A stretch of 64,000 bases of DNA from Chryseobacterium sp. JV274. Lineage in GTDB: Bacteria; Bacteroidota; Bacteroidia; Flavobacteriales; Weeksellaceae. A program made the translations under genes and the position numbers. The notes under the pieces were generated by a model. It had not been told where the DNA came from and did no database searches. It saw only the letters and a list, made by a program, of their open reading frames with translations. Each line of letters begins with the position of its first letter. Position 1 is the stretch's first letter. The stretch covers positions 4,175,001 through 4,239,000 of the forward strand of contig NZ_LR824569.1 of the NCBI RefSeq assembly GCF_903969135.1, given 5' to 3'. Positions 9,601 through 17,531 of this stretch are shown one piece after another.

Positions 9601-9651
9601 AAACGTATTTTGAAGATTTATAATGTTCCCGTTGTACTAATTCATTCCTTA

Positions 9652-10203
9652 CTATGTCCAGTCGTTTACTTTAATGACATCAGCCTGTCTTGGGAAAACT
9701 TTTCTCATCAGCACATGATGTACTTCTTCATCTCCGTCTTTACAGCAATCTTCAATCACTGTGAGTTTGTAATCTTTATCTGAGGCTTCTCTCACTGTAG
9801 ATAAAACAACACCGCTTGTAGATACTCCTGTCAGTACCAAATGTTGAATATTCAGACCACGCAGAACTACTTCAAGATCACTTTCTGTAAAAGCACTGAA
9901 CCTTCTTTTGGTAATAACAATGTCCTCCTCTTCAGGGCTAAGCTCAGGATGAATAGCGACCCATTCTTTCATATTGACAACTGCCATATGTTGTTTAATT
10001 CCTGAAAATACTTTGTTATTAGAGTTTATTTCCGGCATTCCCTGTCTGAACCCTACTGTGATATAAATAACCGGAATTTGGCGATTTCTGGCGGCTTTAA
10101 TGACCTTGTTGACATTAGATATCAATTCTTGTGTGTCAGGTAAGTTGCTTAATATTGATGACTGCATGTCCATCGCCAATAATGCTGTTTTTATGTTTTC
10201 CAT
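9652..10203 (-). CDS. Isochorismatase-family cysteine hydrolase homologue lacking the usual cysteine
   Basis: A 183-residue cytoplasmic protein of the isochorismatase/nicotinamidase fold. It keeps the family Asp (AMDMQ, residue 12) and Lys (TKRRFSAF, about 86). In the segment that normally carries the nucleophilic Cys (GVxTxxCVxxT) it reads GVSTSGVVLSTVREA, with Val at the Cys position. Such cysteine-less members exist and their activity is unclear. It is the last gene of the TetR-MFS unit, 5 nt after the transporter stop. It may act on a compound exported by that transporter, but this is only inference from the operon. Confidence 0.88.
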   Translation of the reverse strand: MENIKTALLAMDMQSSILSNLPDTQELISNVNKVIKAARNRQIPVIYITVGFRQGMPEINSNNKVFSGIKQHMAVVNMKEWVAIHPELSPEEEDIVITKRRFSAFTESDLEVVLRGLNIQHLVLTGVSTSGVVLSTVREASDKDYKLTVIEDCCKDGDEEVHHVLMRKVFPRQADVIKVNDWT

Positions 10204-10208
10204 TTTAA

Positions 10209-11489
10209 TTACACTTTATTAATAAATTGTTCCTCAGATTCTTCTAAAAGTTGGTTGTTCACTGCTTTTGTCTTATTCTTTTTAAATAGTAAGCGTCTGA
10301 AGACAACAGCAACTAAAACTCCCGCAATTCCTTCCAGTAATAAGGTTTTGGGTGCTCCTATTTTTTCCGAGATAAACCCAATAAGTACACTTCCCAAAGG
10401 CAGCATCCCGAATATGGCGGTTAGCAAAATACTGATCGCTCTTGAGCGCATCTCAGGGATCACCTCAGACTGGACAATAATATTACAGGTGGTAAATTGC
10501 GCGACACCACCCAATCCTGTGAGCGCTGCAAAGAACATAGACCAATAGAAATTGGTGGTATATGAAAAGCACATCAATCCAATACTCAGAATAACTGTAC
10601 TCAGGATGAGAATATTCCTCATAGATGCTCCTTTCTTCAGAGAAGCCAGAAATACTGTTCCGAGAACCGCCCCAATCCCAATGAAACTGGAAATATAACC
10701 GAATGTCTTAGCATCACCTTTGAAGATTTCCTTTGCATAAACAGGAATTAACGTATCGTAAGGTAAAATCAGCAAACCTGTAATACTCAGCATAATAATA
10801 ACCAGACTGATGGATGGTTCTTTTTTCAGATACCTGAAACCCTCGGCCAATTCTGTGAAAGTTCCTTTTTTAGTTGTTTTTTTCGGAATGATCTTTATTT
10901 TCATCAAAGAAATCGAAAGCATTACCGCTGCAAAACTGGCTGCGTTGATAAGAAAACATGTTCCCGCTCCGAATTTTTGGAGGATAATTCCGGAAAGGGC
11001 AGGGCCCGCCAATTTAGCGATACTTGCCATGGCAGCACTCAGAGAAAGAGCACTTGGAAGGTCTTCATCATCCTTTACCACTTCATTAATCATAGCCTGA
11101 CGGGCCGGAATGTCATAAGCATTGATAATGCCGAGAAAAACGCAGAGTATAATGAAACTCCATATATTCTGATGTCCCGTCATTACCAGGAAAGCTAGAA
11201 TAGATGCCTGTATTAATGATAAAATTTGAGTGATCTGTATAATTTTATACCGGTTATACCGATCTGCAGCAACTCCGCCGAATGCTGAAAATAAAAATGA
11301 AGGGAATTGTTCTGCAAAAATGGTGAGCCCCAGCATAAAAGCAGACTCTGTCATGCTGTATACAACCCATACTACCGCTGTACGCTGCATCCACGTCCCA
11401 AATTGAGAGACAGAACGCCCGAAAAAATACAATGTATAATTGGTGCTTCTGAAAGCCCGGAATGTACTGATATTACTTAGTTTGTTCAT
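10209..11489 (-). CDS. MFS transporter, EntS-like efflux family
   Basis: An inner-membrane transporter of 426 residues with about 12 hydrophobic segments. It opens with the conserved FRAFRSTNYTLYFFGRSVSQ...FGTWMQRTAVVWVVY, typical of the MFS_3 (enterobactin exporter-like) branch, and carries GGVAADRYNR in the loop after segment 2. The open frame extends to a TTG at 11531, but that codon sits inside an operator palindrome (11506-11532), so ATG 11489 is the likely start. It lies between the TetR gene and the hydrolase in one minus-strand unit, so drug or metabolite efflux under TetR control is the natural reading. Confidence 0.9.
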   Translation of the reverse strand: MNKLSNISTFRAFRSTNYTLYFFGRSVSQFGTWMQRTAVVWVVYSMTESAFMLGLTIFAEQFPSFLFSAFGGVAADRYNRYKIIQITQILSLIQASILAFLVMTGHQNIWSFIILCVFLGIINAYDIPARQAMINEVVKDDEDLPSALSLSAAMASIAKLAGPALSGIILQKFGAGTCFLINAASFAAVMLSISLMKIKIIPKKTTKKGTFTELAEGFRYLKKEPSISLVIIMLSITGLLILPYDTLIPVYAKEIFKGDAKTFGYISSFIGIGAVLGTVFLASLKKGASMRNILILSTVILSIGLMCFSYTTNFYWSMFFAALTGLGGVAQFTTCNIIVQSEVIPEMRSRAISILLTAIFGMLPLGSVLIGFISEKIGAPKTLLLEGIAGVLVAVVFRRLLFKKNKTKAVNNQLLEESEEQFINKV

Positions 11490-11505
11490 TTTTTTAAATA
11501 GACTA

Positions 11506-11532
11506 TTTGACAAATAATGTAAAAGTGTCAAA
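11506..11532. promoter_or_regulatory. Candidate TetR operator in front of the MFS gene
   Basis: TTTGACA-N13-TGTCAAA, a palindrome with the same half-sites and the same spacer length as the one upstream of the TetR gene (12193-12219). It lies 17 nt before the MFS ATG and would block transcription or readthrough from the regulator gene. Confidence 0.65.
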
Positions 11533-11549
11533 ATTTGAATAAAAAATTT

Positions 11550-12149
11550 TTACCCAATATGTTTAATAACCATAGAGGTTAGAGTGCTTACTGTACTGTT
11601 TAAGTTTTCGAAATTGTTTTTTAAACTCATCTCACGCCTTATTCCCCTGATACTGCTCTGTAGAATAAAGATGATGGTTTCCTGTTCTTCAATGGCAACT
11701 TCTGGAATTGAACCTTTGATAATGTTTGTTGAAAATAAATTCAACAGGAGATTTTTTTCCGCTTCCATCATTCTGTTGTGAGCATCGGTGATGTGTTTTG
11801 ATTTCTCTTCATTGTCCATTCCTGCTTCTATAGCTCTGAAAAAAGAAGATCTTTCTTCCGATGTTTTTACTTTAGCAAGACAAAACTCCTGTATTTTTCC
11901 TTCGAAAGTTCTTTTCTTCTTCATCTTGGAATCAATCTCAGAAATAACTTCCTTGATCAAATTTTCCAAAACCGCCTGAAATACTTCCTCCCGATTTTTA
12001 TAATAATAATAAATTGAAGTTCTGCTTTTACCAACTGCTTTTGAAATATCATCCATTGTCACCTTCTTTAAACCATACTTCAAATACAGCCCTGAAGCGG
12101 TCTCCAGGATTTGTTGTGAAAGCTGATCTTGTTCTGTGTGAGATGACAT
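11550..12149 (-). CDS. TetR/AcrR-family transcriptional regulator
   Basis: A 199-residue cytoplasmic repressor. The N-terminal TetR DNA-binding domain (about 10-60) shows YGLKKVTMDDISKAVGKSRTSIYYYYKNREEVF; the C-terminal helical ligand domain is divergent as usual. The open frame runs 26 codons further upstream, but the -7 element (12178-12185) and the palindrome (12193-12219) fall there, so ATG 12149 (MSSHTEQD) is chosen. It is divergent from nothing and heads the unit TetR, MFS, isochorismatase-like hydrolase, and probably represses itself and the transporter. Confidence 0.92.
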   Translation of the reverse strand: MSSHTEQDQLSQQILETASGLYLKYGLKKVTMDDISKAVGKSRTSIYYYYKNREEVFQAVLENLIKEVISEIDSKMKKKRTFEGKIQEFCLAKVKTSEERSSFFRAIEAGMDNEEKSKHITDAHNRMMEAEKNLLLNLFSTNIIKGSIPEVAIEEQETIIFILQSSIRGIRREMSLKNNFENLNSTVSTLTSMVIKHIG

Positions 12150-12177
12150 TGTCTGAAAATTATCTGAAATAGGAATA

Positions 12178-12219
12178 CAAAAATAAAATATTTTTGACAA
12201 AAAAACAAATTTTGTCAAA
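12178..12219 (-). promoter_or_regulatory. Promoter and autoregulatory operator of the TetR unit
   Basis: On the minus strand there is TATTTTTG (12185-12178) with a TTG at 12208-12206, spacing 20. The palindrome TTTGACA-N13-TGTCAAA (12193-12219, with arms extendable to 10 bp) overlaps the -33 and spacer, as expected of a repressor site. Confidence 0.7.
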
Positions 12220-12301
12220 TTGTACAATACGATAAATCAATTGAGGTAAATTGTATTCACAATAACTCTTGAATACTTATAATTTTTGATAAGAATAAAT
12301 A

Positions 12302-12339
12302 CACAAAAAGACTCACTGTTTCCAGTAAGTCTTTTTGTG
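12302..12339. repeat. Orphan copy of the tRNA-Arg terminator hairpin
   Basis: A 17-bp hairpin with loop TTTC. Its core AAAGACTCACTG/CAGTAAGTCTTT equals the hairpins that follow the tRNA-Arg genes at 16814 and 40912, but no tRNA adjoins it here. Flanking DNA 12220-12428 holds no gene. It may mark an old insertion end or serve as a terminator for the pseudogene at 12429. Confidence 0.75.
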
Positions 12340-12428
12340 ATGATCTTCAAACTCTTTGGCTGCTGATCTTAATTGGAAATTACGGGTATTTTAGAGTGGT
12401 ATGGCATTGAACAAGCTTCATATTGAAG

Positions 12429-13068
12429 TTAATAAAAAGCCGGCTTATCACCATAAACACCAGGTTTATTGACACCCACGCTTGATTTTATATCTTTTTC
12501 AGGATGCTCAATAATGTCAGTAATATAAGCTGCTACTGCCTTTCTTGCCACTTCTGTACCTATGAATGGTTCGCATTTTTGGGTGGTTTCATAATCTGTT
12601 TCATCATTGTTGGTCAGCCAAGACGGACGAACAATCGTATAGTCTAAATCCTATTTTTCGATAATATCAGCTGCTTTTCGGTAAGGAGCTAAATCAGAAC
12701 CAATCATTCTTTCATTCCACTGACCGAACTTACAGCCACTTCTTTATAAATGCCCAATGAGGTTACGAATATTAAACGCTTCACATTATTGGCATTTCAT
12801 TGCCGACACAATTTCTCCTGCCATTTTATCTACTGCTCCCGCAAGGTTGGCATAAACAATATCCTGCCCTTTGATTGCTTCGTTCAAATCATCTGTGCTT
12901 AGCACATCGCCTTCAATGATGGTTGCTGATGTTTCAAAATGTTTTATAGGGGTCGGCATTTCTTGCAAACAAGGTTAATTCTATATTCTCTTTGGCGGAA
13001 AGAAATGTGATAACGTGTTGTGCAATTGCTCCGTTTGCACCTAATACCAATGCTTTTATTGTTTTCAT
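12429..13068 (-). pseudogene. Broken NAD(P)H-binding (NmrA/SDR-like) oxidoreductase
   Basis: The start is intact (ATG at 13068, MKTIKALVLGANGAIAQHV, a GxxGxxG Rossmann motif), but the frame is lost after about 43 codons. A second frame (12786-12968) carries IKHFETSATIIEGDVLS and GQDIVYANLAGAVD. A third carries LDYTIVRPSWLTNND through to GVYGDKPAFY and the stop at 12429, and is interrupted by a TAG where a Ser or Gln codon is expected. Joined, the pieces cover a whole protein of about 210 residues. At least two frameshifts and one nonsense change make it non-functional unless these are sequencing errors. Confidence 0.85.
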
Positions 13069-13096
13069 TTTTTATGTTTTGCCTTCGTTATATTAT

Positions 13097-13211
13097 TTAT
13101 CTGGAAAATACATAGTTTTTTAACCACGCTTTTCCTGTAAAATATTCCTGCTGCGTAGAGACAAATCCCATTGCTTCGATTTCTTTTTCTGTATACGTTG
13201 CCTTTTTATTT
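13097..13211 (-). pseudogene. C-terminal fragment of a cupin-type protein
   Basis: One minus-strand frame reads ATYTEKEIEAMGFVSTQQEY then FTGKAWLKNYVFSR and a TAA at 13097-13099. Only about 38 codons remain and the upstream end abuts the stop codon of the serine hydrolase at 13212. This looks like the tail of a cupin or carboxymuconolactone-decarboxylase-associated protein. In many Bacteroidota such genes sit next to the SDR oxidoreductase seen broken just downstream, so a small operon seems to have been cut here and is decaying. Confidence 0.5.
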
Positions 13212-14678
13212 TCAATGTTTATCCAATTTCAAAAGCATTTCTTTGGCGTTTGTATTTTTAGAATTTAAATCCAAAGATTTCTGATAATTTTGTTTTGATA
13301 ATTCAAATTGTCCATTATTAAAATAGGCTTCTGCCAAACTGTCGTAAGGATTTCCGGAGTTGGGGAATTCAGAAACATAGAGTTTAAAAAGTTTGATGGA
13401 AGAAATTACGTTGCCATTTCTCATCAATTTATAACCTAGCGTATTCAATTCAGATTCATCAGAAAAGTTGTAAGAATCTGGTTTGCTTTTCTTTAATTCT
13501 TTGTAATAAGCGATTCCCGAATCGATGTTTTCAAAACATTTTTTCTCGATTTCTCTTCCTATTAATTTCTTCCCAAACGGTTTCAAATCATCTACCAGAT
13601 ATTGGACAGCATTGTATAAATTCCCGTAAGTATTTTCTCCTCCCTGATTTGTAATCACAGAAATCCCAATGTTATAATCTGGGAAAACCCAAAACAGATT
13701 CTGTGTTCCAAAAGCTCCGCCGTGTTTTCTGGCATTTCGTCCATTGTGATTTACGGTCACTTCATCCCAAAAATAAGCGTTCCAGTAATTTTTATTGTTG
13801 AGCAAATCCCTTTGTGATTCCTGAACAAGCGAATTTTTTTTATCAAGTTCAAATTTCAAGAATGTGGTCAAATCTGTTAGGGTTGATTTCAAATAACTTT
13901 GAGAGCCCCAAAGCGAGTATGGCAAAAATGGCATCAAATTGCCATTTCCATCATAACCATTTGCGATGGTTTCATTTTTATTGATATGAAGCGTTGTGTT
14001 ATTTAATTTTAATGGAATTAAGATATTTTCCTTCAGCAAAGTTTCGTAACTTTTACCATAAACATTTTCAAGAATATGTGCTGTCAGTTGTAAAGTTCCA
14101 TTATTATAATTATAAACTGTCCCTGGCAAAGTCTCCACTTTTATTGATTTTAGATCCTTAAAAAACTGTTCTTTTGTATATGCTTTTTCCAATTTTTCAA
14201 TCTTGAAAGCAGTGCTGTAATTCCTTTCTTTCAACAATTCACTTTTGTCCGGCAAATCTTTGTTGAAACCGGATTTTAATGAAACCAAACCTTTAATCTT
14301 TACAGGCGTTCCATTAAATTGAAGATTGGGATAAGAACCTGTGATATATTTTCTAATGTCATCATCCAAACTTACTTTTCCATCCAAAACAGCTTTAGCC
14401 ATCAATGTTCCGGTAAATAATTTAGTGATGGAAGCGATTTCAAATAAGGTAGAATTATTGGCTTTATTCCCTTTTCCTTTGTCGATTTCGCCGTAATGTT
14501 TGGTGTAGGTTTTTCCATCTTTCACGATTCCGATGGAGAAAGAATTCGCTTTTGTCGCTTTTAAAAATATTTCTGCCTGAGCATCCATCGAAGTAAAAAT
14601 TTGCTTTTCGGTTAGTATTTTTTGTGCAAAAGCATAAAATCCAGAGATGAGCAGGACAATGCAAAGTAGTTTTTTCAT
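13212..14678 (-). CDS. Exported serine hydrolase (beta-lactamase family) with C-terminal TPR-like repeats
   Basis: A 488-residue protein of the serine beta-lactamase/class C-like family. Residues 1-19 are a signal peptide (ends YAFAQ). The nucleophile motif SITK is at about residue 83, YNYNNG is the Tyr-containing motif (about 180) and KHGGAFG is the HxG/KTG-equivalent (about 315). The tail (about 390-488) has TPR-like helices (GNPYDSLAEAYFNNGQFELSKQNYQKSLDL). Members are often annotated beta-lactamase but many are peptidases or esterases; real beta-lactam hydrolysis cannot be inferred. It is adjacent and parallel to a similar hydrolase upstream (64-nt gap), so they form a tandem pair. Confidence 0.85.
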   Translation of the reverse strand: MKKLLCIVLLISGFYAFAQKILTEKQIFTSMDAQAEIFLKATKANSFSIGIVKDGKTYTKHYGEIDKGKGNKANNSTLFEIASITKLFTGTLMAKAVLDGKVSLDDDIRKYITGSYPNLQFNGTPVKIKGLVSLKSGFNKDLPDKSELLKERNYSTAFKIEKLEKAYTKEQFFKDLKSIKVETLPGTVYNYNNGTLQLTAHILENVYGKSYETLLKENILIPLKLNNTTLHINKNETIANGYDGNGNLMPFLPYSLWGSQSYLKSTLTDLTTFLKFELDKKNSLVQESQRDLLNNKNYWNAYFWDEVTVNHNGRNARKHGGAFGTQNLFWVFPDYNIGISVITNQGGENTYGNLYNAVQYLVDDLKPFGKKLIGREIEKKCFENIDSGIAYYKELKKSKPDSYNFSDESELNTLGYKLMRNGNVISSIKLFKLYVSEFPNSGNPYDSLAEAYFNNGQFELSKQNYQKSLDLNSKNTNAKEMLLKLDKH

Positions 14679-14743
14679 TTGGGATATTGATTTCTAATTA
14701 ATATGACAACTCAGAAAAGTGTTTTTTACATTTCGGGAACGCA

Positions 14744-16234
14744 TTATTTCCCAATTTCCTTTTCAATTTTTAAAAGCATTTCTTTCGCATTATCATTATT
14801 GGGATTTAGTTCCAATGTTTTGTGATAATTCTTTTTCGATTCAGTGTAATCTTTTCTTATATAATAAATTTCTCCACGTGTATCATATACATTAAAGGAA
14901 TTCGGGAATTCTGAGACTGCATAATCAATGACCTTCAATGCAGAATCTGTCTTGTTTTCACCTAAAAATTTATAGACTAATTTGTTCAGCTCATTTTCAA
15001 AACCGTTGAAATTGTAGGAGTCAAACTTATTCTTTTTAATATCTTTTAAATAAAGAATTCCTTCCTCTACCGAGGATGCTTTTATTTTTTTATGCACTTC
15101 ATAGATGACCAAAGGCTTAGGTAAATTCACTTTGTCATTATAAAGAACCCCGAAAATATCATCAATAACCGCTTCCAATTGTCCACCCCTTTTCCCTGCT
15201 CTGGTATTATCCAGCAACACAACATATATTCTATCCTCCGGGATTCTGGCTATATTACAGGAAAACCCATTGATTCCGCCACTATGAGCCATTACTGTAA
15301 TATCTTTCCCTGAACCTAAAAAATTCTGATGTTTCTCAATATTCAAGCCATAAGCATAATTACCAGTGTGGGGTGTGAAATAAATTTTTTTGTTCTCTTC
15401 ATTTAATAAAATATTGGTGTACAAAGCATCATCCCATTTCTTCATATCATTCGCTGTACTGTACATTCCGCCGGCAGAAAACACAGCAGTTTTCATATTG
15501 ATGTAATCTGTTTTTTGGTAGCCATCGTAATCAAAATCATAACCTTGAGCGTAATTTGAAATGATTTCTTTCGGGTTTTCAATGCCTGTGTTTTTCATTC
15601 CAATCACATCAAATATTCTTTCCTTGAGAACTTCTTCATAAGGCTTTCCTGTAATTTCTTCGATAATCAAACCGAGTAAATAATAGCCTGTGTTACAATA
15701 GTTCTGTTTAGTTCCTGGCTCGAATCCCAGATTATCTTTGAAATATTTGACCGCAAAGTCTTTGTTGGATAAGTTTTCGAAAACCATTTTTGTTTTAAAA
15801 TCAGGGAAATCAGTGTAATTGGGCAATCCTGAAGTATGGGTCAGAAGATGCTGAATGGTAATTCTATCCCCGACAGATTTGTTATACCAAGGTAAATACT
15901 GGCTTATTTTATCATCAAGGTTAATCTTTCCTTCTTGTTTGAGCTGCATAATCAGCATTCCCGTGAACTGTTTTGTAATGGAGCCTATTCTGAATTTAGT
16001 ATCAGAAGCAGCAGCAATATTCCAGCTCATATCGGCTTTTCCATAATTTTTCTTTAGAATGATCTTGCTATTTTGAGCAACCAGCGCACTTCCGTTAAAA
16101 AGATCAAACTGATGATATTTTTCAAGGATCAAATTTATTTTTCCAACTTTTCCTTGTTCTGATTTTCGGATGTTTTGTTGGCAAAAGCCACTAATTGATA
16201 AAAGCAGAGAACAGACAAACAAGATAAGTTTCAT
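14744..16234 (-). CDS. Second exported serine hydrolase with C-terminal TPR-like repeats
   Basis: A 496-residue relative of the hydrolase at 13212. The signal peptide MKLILFVCSLLLSISGFCQQ begins at ATG 16234; the frame continues 63 codons upstream, but that stretch reads as non-coding sequence from the preceding intergenic DNA. Catalytic motifs are SITK (about 85), YCNTG (about 180) and AHSGG (about 315). The tail has TPR-like motifs (NVYDTRGEIYYIRKDY). The two proteins share order of domains but differ clearly in sequence, so this is an old duplication or two acquisitions. The product is presumably periplasmic or outer-membrane facing. Confidence 0.85.
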   Translation of the reverse strand: MKLILFVCSLLLSISGFCQQNIRKSEQGKVGKINLILEKYHQFDLFNGSALVAQNSKIILKKNYGKADMSWNIAAASDTKFRIGSITKQFTGMLIMQLKQEGKINLDDKISQYLPWYNKSVGDRITIQHLLTHTSGLPNYTDFPDFKTKMVFENLSNKDFAVKYFKDNLGFEPGTKQNYCNTGYYLLGLIIEEITGKPYEEVLKERIFDVIGMKNTGIENPKEIISNYAQGYDFDYDGYQKTDYINMKTAVFSAGGMYSTANDMKKWDDALYTNILLNEENKKIYFTPHTGNYAYGLNIEKHQNFLGSGKDITVMAHSGGINGFSCNIARIPEDRIYVVLLDNTRAGKRGGQLEAVIDDIFGVLYNDKVNLPKPLVIYEVHKKIKASSVEEGILYLKDIKKNKFDSYNFNGFENELNKLVYKFLGENKTDSALKVIDYAVSEFPNSFNVYDTRGEIYYIRKDYTESKKNYHKTLELNPNNDNAKEMLLKIEKEIGK

Positions 16235-16334
16235 ATATGATTGATTTTTTAAAATTTCCGCAAAGATGCTCCGAATTGTCTTCATATACGACCGATTAAA
16301 AAAAGTCGAACGCATTTTCCGGATAAAATTCGTG

Positions 16335-16715
16335 TTAGAATGAATTTTTTCTAAAATCTGTTGGTGTTTTTCCTGTATATTTTTTGAAAGACGTATTGAA
16401 TGATGATTTAGAATTAAAACCAACTTGATATAAAATTTCTAAAACTGTTAAATCTTTTTGCAGAGGATCTTTTAATATTTCCATTGCTTTCTCAATTCTG
16501 TATTCGTTGACGAAATCAAAAAAATGTTTATCCATATAAGAATTAATCAAAACCGATAAATCTTTAGCTGGTATTTGGACCTTTTCTGCCAATTCTTGAA
16601 CCGTTAAATAAGGATTCAGATAAGGCTGTTGAGTCCGCATAAAATCTTTTATCTGGTTATTTTTTTCATTATCTTCGGAAATCTGAACTTTTAGGCTTTG
16701 GAATAATATCTTTGA
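16335..16715 (-). pseudogene. Truncated AraC-family regulator (C-terminal HTH only)
   Basis: The open frame 16715-16335 encodes SKILFQSLKVQISEDNEKNN... followed by a complete AraC DNA-binding domain (LTVQELAEKVQIPAKDLSVL ... VGFNSKSSFNTSFKKYTGKTPTDFRK). The frame has no start at its upstream end; the first ATG is at 16640 (101 residues). The N-terminal sensor part is missing, and the frame ends 12 nt from the broken tRNA at 16727, which suggests the gene was cut when tRNA-associated DNA was inserted. A short HTH-only protein might still be made from ATG 16640. Confidence 0.8.
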
Positions 16716-16726
16716 TTAATAATTAG

Positions 16727-16792
16727 TGAGCGCGAAAGGATTCGAACCTTTGCCATCCCGACTGAAATCGGGATGCATTATTTCCTGAGCTA
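16727..16792 (-). pseudogene. Broken tRNA-Arg-like sequence
   Basis: Minus strand: the last 27 nt (AAAGGTTCGAATCCTTTCGC and GCTCA) are identical to the T-arm and 3' acceptor strand of the tRNA-Arg 50 bp away. A TAGCTCAG D-arm piece is at 16792-16785. The middle is replaced by a different 8-bp hairpin (16754-16775), and there is no 5' acceptor strand. This is a scar, not a working tRNA. Confidence 0.75.
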
Positions 16793-16813
16793 TAAAAAAG
16801 AGTACACACAAAA

Positions 16814-16841
16814 AAAGACTCACTGTTTCCAGTAAGTCTTT
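16814..16841 (-). terminator. Terminator of the left tRNA operon
   Basis: Minus-strand hairpin AAAGACTTACTG-GAAA-CAGTGAGTCTTT followed by a T-run, 3 nt after the tRNA-Arg. The same hairpin recurs at 12302 and 40912, with a half copy at 35963. Confidence 0.85.
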
Positions 16842-16844
16842 AAG

Positions 16845-16918
16845 TGAGCGCGAAAGGATTCGAACCTTTGACCGTCTGCTTAGAAGGCAGATGCTCTATC
16901 CAGCTGAGCTACGCACCC
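16845..16918 (-). tRNA. tRNA-Arg (anticodon UCU), left copy
   Basis: A 74-nt cloverleaf: acceptor GGGTGCG/CGCGCTC (two G-U pairs), D-arm GCTCAGCTGGATAGAGC, anticodon loop CTTCTAA and T-loop GGTTCGAATCC. No CCA is encoded. It is identical in sequence to the copy at 40943. Confidence 0.97.
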
Positions 16919-16950
16919 ATTAAGTAATTTTGAGAAAACTACTAAAACAG

Positions 16951-17025
16951 TCGGGGCGGCAGGATTCGAACCTGCGACCTCCTGGTCCCAAACCAGGCGC
17001 GATGACCGGACTACGCTACGCCCCG
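16951..17025 (-). tRNA. tRNA-Pro (anticodon UGG), left copy
   Basis: A 75-nt cloverleaf: acceptor CGGGGCG/CGCCCCG, anticodon stem CCTGG/CCAGG with loop TTTGGGA. It is cotranscribed with the tRNA-Arg from a minus-strand -7 element TACCTTTG at 17075-17068. Identical copy at 41050. Confidence 0.97.
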
Positions 17026-17067
17026 AGGGTGTCATCAGTAACGATATTTACTTCGTTTTTGCGGTTG

Positions 17068-17075
17068 CAAAGGTA
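17068..17075 (-). promoter_or_regulatory. -7 promoter element of the left tRNA operon
   Basis: TACCTTTG on the minus strand, about 43 nt upstream of the tRNA-Pro 5' end, so the left pair looks independently expressed. Confidence 0.5.
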
Positions 17076-17336
17076 TAATATTTTTTCAAATAAAAAAATA
17101 AAATGAAGAATAATTTTTAATTAATTTTTTATGAATGGGGTTTTATAAACTTTACATGATTAATAACCATTGACTTATCGTATTTGAAAAAAGATGAAAA
17201 AATTTCATTTTTTTTTACTTTTTTATTTGAACCCGTTTGTTCATGGTTTCTGCTTTAATAAATGATTTCATTGATCATTCAGTCAAATGAAAGAATTATA
17301 GGTTTCTGTCATTGTTAAAAATTGTTAAAAAAAAAC

Positions 17337-17365
17337 TTGTGGTATCTGTTTCTTTTATAAATTTG
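17337..17365 (+). promoter_or_regulatory. Promoter of the T9SS-protein/RHS-toxin operon
   Basis: TTG (17337-17339), 18-nt spacer, TAAATTTG (17358-17365): a full Bacteroidota -33/-7 promoter. The leader to the ATG at 17532 is about 160 nt, long compared with other genes here. The rest of 17076-17531 holds no gene. Confidence 0.65.
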
Positions 17366-17531
17366 CAAAAAAAAATTAATACCATAATAATACTATAAAG
17401 AAATCAGCCATTTCCATCTCTATCTACTATTATATTCTGAATTTTTAAGATAGTTTTCTTTTTTCGGTTAATTTTCAAACTAAACTTCAGTTGGCTATTG
17501 CTGACTATTTATTTGGCAAAAAATATCTAAT

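Larger units (their letters stand above)
16806..17025. repeat. Left copy of a 220-bp direct repeat (terminator, tRNA-Arg, tRNA-Pro)
   Basis: It matches 40904-41124 almost base for base. The only differences I see are in the hairpin arms, next to the tRNA-Arg 3' end, and two positions in the Arg-Pro spacer (one substitution and one extra A in the right copy). Similarity stops at the tRNA-Pro 5' end; the tRNA-Ser of the right cluster is absent here. Confidence 0.9.

Noticed and set aside
9577..9783. 68-codon plus-strand frame opposite the isochorismatase-like gene
   Set aside because: It is mostly the complement of the hydrolase coding sequence and has no recognisable protein content.
14464..14664. 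66-codon minus-strand frame within the serine hydrolase
   Set aside because: Shadow frame of a gene with clear motifs; no ribosome site or family similarity.
13212..16234. True beta-lactam resistance genes
   Set aside because: Only the general serine-hydrolase motifs are present, the tails are TPR-like, and many such proteins are peptidases or esterases.
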